Positions 1 through 6,473 of a stretch of DNA of 16,467 nucleotides are shown here, one piece after another. This DNA comes from an uncultured Lachnospiraceae bacterium (GTDB lineage: Bacteria > Bacillota > Clostridia > Lachnospirales > Lachnospiraceae): positions 2,995-19,461 of the forward strand of contig CAJUFU010000060.1 of the NCBI GenBank assembly GCA_910585555.1, in the 5' to 3' direction. Both the position numbers and the translations under genes were made by a program. How positions within the stretch are numbered: the stretch's first letter is position 1; each line of letters opens with the position of its first letter. Below the pieces are notes generated by a model. It was not told the DNA's origin and made no database searches. It saw nothing but the letters and a program-made list of their open reading frames with translations.

Positions 1-1018
1 GAAAGAATGTACCAGCGGAAATCTTTCCCTACAAGAAGGAAATGAGGTTTTATCTGCATGGGGATATCGGCTGTCAGATTTTTCAAATCTCACTTACCGG
101 CAGAATGTCTTCTGGATTATGGCCGGGTTTCTTTTCGGCGCTATCCTGTTTCTCTTTACTTTCTGCAGTCGAAACAAAATAGAATCCGCACGAATCAAGA
201 CTTTGACAGACTATCTGGAACAGGTAAATACAGGAAAGGCTGTCATTCTTTCCACTTCCGGAGAGGATGATTTTGCCAGACTGGAAGATGAAATCTATAA
301 GACAGTGACCTATCTTTATCAGACGAAGGATGCTGCGGTGCAGGCAAAGGATAATTTCGCAGAAAATCTGGCCAATATTGCGCACCAAATCAAAACGCCA
401 ATCACCGCCATTTCCCTGTCTTTGCAGATGATGAACCACAGTCTTGCGAGGCAGTCATCCTGTCTGGACTGTGAAATCATAGAACAGGTGGAAAAACAGC
501 TGGCGCGGCTAACCCATTTGGAGGAAGCCCTGCTGGTACTATCTCGCATTGACGCCGGCACACTCCTTTTACAAAAGAAGGAAGTAGATGTCTATACCCT
601 GCTTGTACTGTCCGCAGAAACACTGCAGGAATTGTTTACAGATTCCCACACCTCCATCCAGGTCCCGGAGCTGGGCGAAATGATGATCTGTGCCGACATG
701 GACTGGACCATGGAAGCAGTCATGAACCTGATGAAAAACTGCATGGAACACAGTCCCGGAAAGGAAATCCATTGTTCCTATGCACAAAACCTTCTCTATA
801 CGGAAATCCTCCTCTGGGATGAAGGGGAGGGCTTTGCGAAAGAAGATCTGCCCCATCTCTTTGAACGTTTCTATCGGGGACAACATGCAAAGGAAGACGG
901 AATCGGCATTGGACTTGCCTTGGCAAAGGAGATTTTCGAACGTCAAAACGCTTCCGTACACGCCAAAAACAGACAAGGCGGCGGCGCTGAATTTTCAATC
1001 CGCTTCTATCGTCACTGA
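1..1018 (+). CDS. Sensor histidine kinase, C-terminal part (5'-truncated by window edge)
   Basis: The reading frame is open from base 2 with no stop, so the start lies upstream of the window; 338 residues are visible. In order they show the end of an extracytoplasmic segment, one membrane helix (about visible residues 35-54, followed by a basic stop-transfer), a linker, and the kinase core. The core has an H-box with IAHQIKTPITAI (phospho-acceptor His codon at 383-385), an N-box NLMKNCMEHSPG, a G1 box DEGEGF and a G2 box GIGIGLALAKEI, so it looks catalytically intact. HQIKTP H-boxes are common in small Firmicute kinases that partner FtsX-type ABC exporters. The ATPase gene follows after 55 nt, so the kinase probably controls that transporter through a response regulator encoded further left. 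The inducing signal cannot be read from this sequence. Family assignment is firm; the antimicrobial-peptide role is inference. Confidence 0.93.
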   Translation, partial: KECTSGNLSLQEGNEVLSAWGYRLSDFSNLTYRQNVFWIMAGFLFGAILFLFTFCSRNKIESARIKTLTDYLEQVNTGKAVILSTSGEDDFARLEDEIYKTVTYLYQTKDAAVQAKDNFAENLANIAHQIKTPITAISLSLQMMNHSLARQSSCLDCEIIEQVEKQLARLTHLEEALLVLSRIDAGTLLLQKKEVDVYTLLVLSAETLQELFTDSHTSIQVPELGEMMICADMDWTMEAVMNLMKNCMEHSPGKEIHCSYAQNLLYTEILLWDEGEGFAKEDLPHLFERFYRGQHAKEDGIGIGLALAKEIFERQNASVHAKNRQGGGAEFSIRFYRH

Positions 1019-1042
1019 GCTGTCACTTTCCTCTGCTATACT
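1011..1042 (+). promoter_or_regulatory. Candidate response-regulator-activated promoter of the first ABC module
   Basis: An extended -10 (TGC at 1034-1036, TATACT at 1037-1042) lies 31 nt before the ATPase start. No good -35 exists. Instead GTCACT occurs twice, at 1011-1016 and 1022-1027, start to start 11 bp, which is the spacing used by OmpR/PhoB-family regulators that replace the -35 contact. The left repeat overlaps the end of the kinase gene. The same arrangement (TGT box starting 16 bp before the -10, TGC extension) occurs before the second ATPase gene at 15781-15802. Regulator identity is inferred. Confidence 0.5.
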
Positions 1043-1073
1043 GAGACTATCGAGTTGAAAGGAGAAAATCCGA

Positions 1074-1754
1074 ATGGAAATTTTAAGATGTGAAGGAATC
1101 AAGAAGGTATACGGTTCGGGAAACAATCAAGTGACAGCGCTTCACGGAATCGACTTGTCCATCCATAAGGGAGAATTTGTGGCAGTCATCGGCGCATCCG
1201 GTTCGGGCAAATCCACCCTGCTGCATATTCTGGGCAGTGTAGACAAACCCACCGCCGGAAAGGTAATCATAGACGGCACCGATTTGTCCAAACTGAATCA
1301 GACCCAGGCCGCCGTTTTTAGGCGAAGGAAGGTAGGATTGGTGTATCAGTTTTATAACCTGATTCCCACCCTCACGGTGGAGAAAAATATACTGATGCCG
1401 CTTGCCCTTGACAAGAAGAAACCCAACCGAGAATATTTTGATAACGTGGTAAACTCCCTTGGCATCCGTGATAAACTGGATGCTCTGCCAAGCCAATTAT
1501 CCGGCGGTCAACAGCAGCGTGTGGCCATTGCGCGCTCCTTAATCTACCGCCCTGCGCTGCTTTTAGCGGACGAGCCCACCGGAAATCTGGACCAGAAAAA
1601 TTCCAGGGAAATTATGGACCTGCTAAAGCTCTCCAACCGCAATCTGGAACAAACGATTCTGCTGATCACCCACGATGAAAAAGCTGCTTTGGAGGCGGAA
1701 CGTATCATAACCATGGAAGACGGACGTATCCTCAATGATGAGCGAAGGAGGTAA
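1074..1754 (+). CDS. ABC transporter ATP-binding protein (MacB/LolD/BceA-type), module 1
   Basis: A 226-residue single nucleotide-binding domain, full length for the family that energises FtsX-type permeases. Visible motifs are Walker A GASGSGKST (40-48), Q-loop Gln92 in YQFYNLIP, signature LSGGQQQRV (142-150), Walker B LLLADEP with the catalytic Glu at 167, D-loop GNLD, and switch His200 in LLITHD. All key residues are present. The start ATG is preceded by AAAGGAG at a good distance. Its stop codon overlaps the first possible ATG of the permease, so the two are translationally coupled. It should bind the cytoplasmic face of the neighbouring permease and drive conformational changes for export or target protection rather than classical import. 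Substrate unknown; peptide antibiotics are the usual guess for kinase-linked systems. Confidence 0.96.
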   Translation: MEILRCEGIKKVYGSGNNQVTALHGIDLSIHKGEFVAVIGASGSGKSTLLHILGSVDKPTAGKVIIDGTDLSKLNQTQAAVFRRRKVGLVYQFYNLIPTLTVEKNILMPLALDKKKPNREYFDNVVNSLGIRDKLDALPSQLSGGQQQRVAIARSLIYRPALLLADEPTGNLDQKNSREIMDLLKLSNRNLEQTILLITHDEKAALEAERIITMEDGRILNDERRR

Positions 1755-1759
1755 TGCAT

Positions 1760-3997
1760 ATGTGGAAAGCCTATATATCCGGTTATATCAAAAACAACCG
1801 TTCAGCCGGTCTGTCCGTGGGGCTGTCGGCGTTTATCTCAGCCCTGCTCTTATCCTTATTGTGCGGACTGTTTTATAATGCATGGAAATACGAAGTTGAG
1901 CGGATTGTCCTGGAAGAAGGCGGCTGGCAGAGCCGGTTGATCGGAACCTTTGCTCCGGAAGATATCGAGATGGTCTCCCATTTTGCCCATGTAAAAGACA
2001 TCGTGATAAAGGACCTTGACGGGAAAGTTACCCAGAAAGAGGCTGGCGCTCATATCTTAGATATTTATTTTGATGCATATGCCGCTGTCTTTTCAGACAC
2101 ACCCCGCATGGCTGATCTGACCGGGACTGCGCCCCAGGATATTGTATACAACTATGAACTTCTTTCCATGTATTTTATCCGGGATGCCAACGATACCGCC
2201 CCTAGACTTGTATTTCCTCTGTTTATCCTGATAACGGTTCTGGCTGCCTTCTCGCTGATCGTTATCATCCAAAATGCCTTTGCCGTTTCCATGAACGCAA
2301 GAATTCACCAGTTTGGTATTTTTGCAAGCATTGGCGCTACCCCAAAGCAGATTCGGATATGTCTTTTGCAGGAAGCTGCTGCCCTTTGCGCTGTGCCGGT
2401 CATCGCCGGGACTCTGTTTGGCATTGTCGGCAGTATGGTGATTGTGCAGCTGACAAATAGGCTCAGTGACGGTATCGACGGGCGCCATCAATCCGCCTTT
2501 GGCTATCACCCGCTGGTCCTTATATTGACACTGTTTGTGATACTGATGACCATTTTCATCTCCGCCTTTATGCCGGCCCGGAAGTTAAGCCGGCTGACAC
2601 CCTTAGAAGCCATCAAAAACGCGGGAGAACTCCAGTTAATGCGCAAGAAGAATTCCCCTATCCTCACCCTCCTATTTGGCGTGGAAGGAGAACTGGCAGG
2701 CAATGCACTAAAAGCACAGAAAAAGGCCCTGCGGACAGCCTCTTTCTCTCTGATTCTTTCCTGCCTGGCCTTCACCCTCATGCAGTGCTTCTTTACCCTT
2801 TCCGGCATCAGCACCAGGGAAACCTATTTCCAGCGCTATCAGGATGCCTGGGATATTATGGTCACCGTTAAGGACACCGAGGGAGATACCTTTCAGGGAA
2901 CCAATGCGGTGCAGAACCTTGCCGGCGTAAAAAGCGCTGTTGTGTACCAAAAAGCAAAAGCGAAAAGAATTGTTACTGAGGACGAGATAAGCGAAGCAAT
3001 GAAATCCTTTGGCGGTTTTTCCCATGCTTCCTCAGAATTTGTCTCAAAAACCGATGCGGGGTATTTGGTCAATGCACCGCTCATCATACTGGACGATAAC
3101 AGCTTTGTCGCCTACTGTGAACAGATTGGTATTACACCGCAGCTTGACGGTGCCGTAATCAGGAATCAAATCTGCGATGTCACAAATCCTGATTTCAGAC
3201 ACCCCGTCTATATGCCCTATATAAAAATACCCCCATCCGGCAAGGAGGCGGTAAGCGTTTTGAGACAGGCTGAAAATCCTGCCAGGACGGCAGAAATTCC
3301 CGTACTGTCTTATACCCGGGAAGTTCCCGTTTTGCGGGAGGAATACGCCTCTTATGACCCGTATGAGCTGGTACATTTTATACCGGTATCTCTCTGGAAA
3401 GAAATCAAAGAACCAATGGGCGGCCTGGAAAACAATCTCTACATCCGTATCCTGGCCGAACAACCGGTGACGTTAGAAAAACTGCAAAACCTGCAGGAGG
3501 AGATAAAAGCGCTTATGGCGCCAGACTATACTGTAACATGTGAAAACCGTATACAGGAATATGAAACCAATGATAAACAGCTAAAGGGAATGCTTGCCAT
3601 ATTCAGCGGGTTCTGTGTCCTGCTTGCCTTAATCGGCATGGGCAGTATTTTTTCCAACACGCTTGGATTCGTGCGCCAGCGTAAGCGGGAATTTGCAAGA
3701 TATATGTCTGTTGGACTGACCCCCGCCAAGATTCGAAAAATGTTCTGTATCGAAGCCCTCGTCATAACCGGCAGGCCGATACTGATCACCCTGCCTCTGT
3801 CAATCCTCTCTGTTTGGTATATGTTGAAGATAAGTTATGTAAACTTAGAAGAATTTTTGAAAGAAGCACCTTATATTCCAGTCGCACTCTTTATGCTGAT
3901 GATCATCAGCTTCGTGGCGCTGGCTTATTATATGGCCTGGCATAATATCCGCAAAATCAGTCTGGCCGAGCTTCTGAAGGATGACACGATGCTGTAG
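1760..3997 (+). CDS. FtsX-type ABC transporter permease, 8 TM helices, module 1
   Basis: About 745 residues. Two ATGs are possible, at 1754 and 1760. The AAGGAGG at 1745-1751 is only 2 nt from the first but 8 nt from the second, so I chose 1760 (MWKAYISGY). Predicted membrane helices lie near residues 18-40, 150-174, 203-231, 251-272, 326-348, 609-635, 665-690 and 705-727. This gives two 4-helix FtsX units, each with an outside domain after its first helix: about 110 residues in the first, about 260 in the second. Each unit has the cytoplasmic coupling motif (FGIFASIGATPKQIR; FARYMSVGLTPAKIRKM). This is the duplicated MacB/FtsX layout, not the 10-helix single-loop layout of classical BceB. 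It partners the ATPase just upstream; the large outer loop probably senses or engages the substrate. The last 41 bp overlap the convergent HD-GYP gene. Family is firm, substrate unknown. Confidence 0.94.
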   Translation: MWKAYISGYIKNNRSAGLSVGLSAFISALLLSLLCGLFYNAWKYEVERIVLEEGGWQSRLIGTFAPEDIEMVSHFAHVKDIVIKDLDGKVTQKEAGAHILDIYFDAYAAVFSDTPRMADLTGTAPQDIVYNYELLSMYFIRDANDTAPRLVFPLFILITVLAAFSLIVIIQNAFAVSMNARIHQFGIFASIGATPKQIRICLLQEAAALCAVPVIAGTLFGIVGSMVIVQLTNRLSDGIDGRHQSAFGYHPLVLILTLFVILMTIFISAFMPARKLSRLTPLEAIKNAGELQLMRKKNSPILTLLFGVEGELAGNALKAQKKALRTASFSLILSCLAFTLMQCFFTLSGISTRETYFQRYQDAWDIMVTVKDTEGDTFQGTNAVQNLAGVKSAVVYQKAKAKRIVTEDEISEAMKSFGGFSHASSEFVSKTDAGYLVNAPLIILDDNSFVAYCEQIGITPQLDGAVIRNQICDVTNPDFRHPVYMPYIKIPPSGKEAVSVLRQAENPARTAEIPVLSYTREVPVLREEYASYDPYELVHFIPVSLWKEIKEPMGGLENNLYIRILAEQPVTLEKLQNLQEEIKALMAPDYTVTCENRIQEYETNDKQLKGMLAIFSGFCVLLALIGMGSIFSNTLGFVRQRKREFARYMSVGLTPAKIRKMFCIEALVITGRPILITLPLSILSVWYMLKISYVNLEEFLKEAPYIPVALFMLMIISFVALAYYMAWHNIRKISLAELLKDDTML

Positions 3998-5465
3998 AAT
4001 GGCTATCTTCCATTTTAAGCGCCTCGTCCAGCCACTCCACAAGCTGTGCATCCACTTTCCCTTGCTGCGCCATATCCCGTAAAATCTGAATCGCTTTCTG
4101 TCTGGAGACAGGCTTCTTATAGGGCCTGTCTGTGGCCACAAGGGCATCATAGATATCCACCACCGTGAGGATTCTTGTCTCCAAGTCCAGGGCGTCGCCT
4201 TTCAGATGGTTGGGATACCCGCTGCCATCCAGATATTCATGATGAGCACCGGCCCACTTAGGCACCATGGAGAATCCCTTATAAAACTGCACCTTATCCA
4301 GAATCTTAGAGGTCATGACCACATGATTCTCCATCTCCCTACGTTCCTGCATCGTCAATGTGCCCCGCCTGATACACAGACACTCGACCTCTTTCCTGGT
4401 CAGATAGCAGAGTACGGAACCTCCCTCCTTAACATGCTGTTTAGCTGCAAGCCTTTCAATGTGCTCGCAAGCCTCGTCACTCACATAGGCAGTCTCATTC
4501 ATCTCATGGATAAAGGCAAGTTCCGCATCCAAATCCGCTATCGTTGTCTCAAATGCTTCCCGGGATATCCTGCCCCGCAGCATATCCACTTCATACAGCG
4601 CCCTCAACAAGGCAAATCTGTCATCCACTCTCTCAATCCCCTTGTCCAGCCTGGTGGGCTTATTCATAATGTTTAAAGGCACCACCATCTTTCCGATATC
4701 ATGAATGAGCGCCGCCAGCATCAGCTGTTCTTTCCGCGCCGGGTCAAATATCTGTCTGCATCTGCCTTCCTTTTGCAGCTTTATGATATAATCCGCCAAA
4801 AGACTGGCGTATTTTTCCACATTTCTTGTGTGCTGGGCATTGTACGGCGTCTGCTCTTCCAAGGCTGTTGTAAGCGCCTCCATAAAAGAATACATCTGCG
4901 CCTTTAAGGCCTCCACATAGGAAAGATTTGTCAGTTCAATTGCCGCCATAGACCCTAACGCCCGGACAATCCTCTCATACGCTTCATGGAAGGCAGTCAC
5001 ATTGCCCTCTTCATCCATGGCATTGATCAACTGCAGCACCCCTATCAGTTCATCTTCCTGATTTGCAAGAGGCACCAAAAGCTGCGACTGCATACGACAC
5101 CCGGTTAAACTCTCAGACCGACAGGCCCCCGAAGAATCAAACTGGCCGTTTGCATACACATCCGGTATGTTCACGACTTTCCGATGTATCGCCGCATAGG
5201 CGCATACATTTTCCTCTTTCATGGGCACAGGCGGCAGAGCAATGACTTCTCCATTCATTCCCCGGCTTATTCCCTTGGAGAGGGTCTTCATATATTTAAA
5301 ATAAAGCGCCTCATGCTCATACAAATACAGGATGCTTGCATCACAATTGGTGATTTCCATTCCCTTCTCCAAAATGGTCATAAGCAGACGGTTTCTGTCT
5401 CTTTCCGTGGAAAGGCGTATTCCAACCTCTATAATTTTATCAAAATCTTGGTATTGTAGATGCAT
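3957..5465 (-). CDS. GAF domain / HD-GYP domain phosphodiesterase
   Basis: I start at the ATG at 5463-5465 (MHLQYQDF, 502 residues) because AGAAGGAT lies 6-7 nt upstream; the open frame runs to 5582 but would overlap the preceding gene. Residues about 5-178 form a GAF sensor domain (VCAYAAIHRK, VNIPDVY, LLVPL, IGVLQLIN). Residues about 195-485 form an HD-GYP domain: His212 (QHTRN), the HD pair 255-256 in LIHDIGK, His381, HHE at 408-410, GSGYP at 414-418 and Asp437 (VVDIYDAL). Metal ligands and the GYP loop are intact, so cyclic-dinucleotide hydrolysis (c-di-GMP or a relative) is likely. A segment of about 90 residues (275-367) is inserted between the helix after HDIGK and the LTxxER-H helix, where typical members have a short link. 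No membrane helix; cytoplasmic. It lies 44 nt after the ADP-ribosylglycohydrolase gene without a terminator, so is probably cotranscribed. GAF ligand unknown. Confidence 0.92.
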   Translation of the reverse strand: MHLQYQDFDKIIEVGIRLSTERDRNRLLMTILEKGMEITNCDASILYLYEHEALYFKYMKTLSKGISRGMNGEVIALPPVPMKEENVCAYAAIHRKVVNIPDVYANGQFDSSGACRSESLTGCRMQSQLLVPLANQEDELIGVLQLINAMDEEGNVTAFHEAYERIVRALGSMAAIELTNLSYVEALKAQMYSFMEALTTALEEQTPYNAQHTRNVEKYASLLADYIIKLQKEGRCRQIFDPARKEQLMLAALIHDIGKMVVPLNIMNKPTRLDKGIERVDDRFALLRALYEVDMLRGRISREAFETTIADLDAELAFIHEMNETAYVSDEACEHIERLAAKQHVKEGGSVLCYLTRKEVECLCIRRGTLTMQERREMENHVVMTSKILDKVQFYKGFSMVPKWAGAHHEYLDGSGYPNHLKGDALDLETRILTVVDIYDALVATDRPYKKPVSRQKAIQILRDMAQQGKVDAQLVEWLDEALKMEDSHSTASCHPSEARPD

Positions 5466-5509
5466 TTCATTATCCTTCTTTCTTGCGGCTGGCCCGCTCA
5501 TAGACGCCG

Positions 5510-6466
5510 TCATTGGAAGACTCTCTGCATCCTTTCGCACAATTCTTGTATGTACTGTCTTCGTACTATCACATTCAGCCATTCTTTCGGAATCCCATCA
5601 GCTCCATAATAGATGCCCGCCAAACCGCCGGCAACGGCCCCGACTGTATCCGTGTCCTCCCCAAGATTTACGGCTTTTAATACGCATTCTTTATAGGTAT
5701 TGGTATTTAGCAGACTCCATAATGCCGCCTCCAAAGTATCCACTACAAATCCACTGCTTTTAATCTCTGCCTCCGGTAATTTCTGAAATTCATACAAATC
5801 CTGCAAGCGCTCATAAGCACGAATATCATCCCATTTTTTGTTCTCATAATATGTAAAAGATTCTAGGATACCCTGTTCCACACATGAATACAGAGGCACT
5901 TGCTGTCCCAACAAATGCATGGCGATGTTAGTATAAATACCACAGCCGATCAGACTAATCGGATGCCTATGTGTCAGCGAAGATACTTGATGTACTATCC
6001 TCATCTGCTCTTCCATTGTATTATCAGCATACTTTTGCAGATAAAATACAAGCGGCAGAATTCTCATCAAAGAGCCGTTTCCATTCTCGTATTCTGCAAT
6101 GCCTCCACATTCCAGCGGATTCCTTCCACGTCCATAATTCATAATAGCCCGGCTGGTGGCATTTCCCACATCAAAAACTTCTCCGCATGCGGTGTAATCA
6201 CCATACATAAGCCAATTAGAAAACCGGTCCATAATATCCTCATAAACTATTCCGTTTTTTGCAATTATACTATCCATTAAGGCCAGTGTTAAACTTGTGT
6301 CGTCCGACCAGGTTCCTTTCGGCTGCTGATGGGTTCCATACTCCCTCATAGAAGTAACCGGATTTTGTGCTATTTCCTGTCTTTCCATAAATTCTACCGG
6401 AACCCCCAGTGCATCGCCCGTCGCTAAACCTATGATTCCATCAAAAACTGTACGCATAATACTCAT
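5510..6466 (-). CDS. ADP-ribosylglycohydrolase (DraG) family protein
   Basis: A 318-residue cytoplasmic protein, normal length for the DraG/ARH family, which removes ADP-ribose from proteins or related nucleosides using a Mg2+ pair. Visible motifs are GLATGDALGVPVEF (13-26), the metal-binding SDDT (54-57), GNGSLMRILP (129-138) and the C-terminal GEDTDTVGAVAGGLAG (269-284; Asp271 and Asp273 expected metal ligands). All are intact. The open frame continues upstream into the alpha-galactosidase, but AAGGAAAG about 10 nt before the ATG at 6464-6466 sets the start there (MSIMRTVF); the ATG at 6457 is a second choice. The start is only 7 nt after the alpha-galactosidase stop and its ribosome binding site lies inside that gene, so the two are surely cotranscribed. 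Many bacterial members have no known substrate. No partner ADP-ribosyltransferase gene is present here, so the target is unknown. Confidence 0.92.
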   Translation of the reverse strand: MSIMRTVFDGIIGLATGDALGVPVEFMERQEIAQNPVTSMREYGTHQQPKGTWSDDTSLTLALMDSIIAKNGIVYEDIMDRFSNWLMYGDYTACGEVFDVGNATSRAIMNYGRGRNPLECGGIAEYENGNGSLMRILPLVFYLQKYADNTMEEQMRIVHQVSSLTHRHPISLIGCGIYTNIAMHLLGQQVPLYSCVEQGILESFTYYENKKWDDIRAYERLQDLYEFQKLPEAEIKSSGFVVDTLEAALWSLLNTNTYKECVLKAVNLGEDTDTVGAVAGGLAGIYYGADGIPKEWLNVIVRRQYIQELCERMQRVFQ

Positions 6467-6473
6467 CCAAACA

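Noticed and set aside
569..976. A 135-codon frame on the - strand within the histidine kinase gene
   Set aside because: Antisense to conserved kinase boxes, no start signals and no domain.
3990..4018. Small hairpin AATGG/CCATT after the module 1 permease as a terminator
   Set aside because: Only 5 bp with a 7-nt loop and a short T run; too weak to call.
5466..5582. A longer HD-GYP start overlapping the ADP-ribosylglycohydrolase gene
   Set aside because: The extension has no domain content, and a proper ribosome binding site precedes the ATG at 5465.
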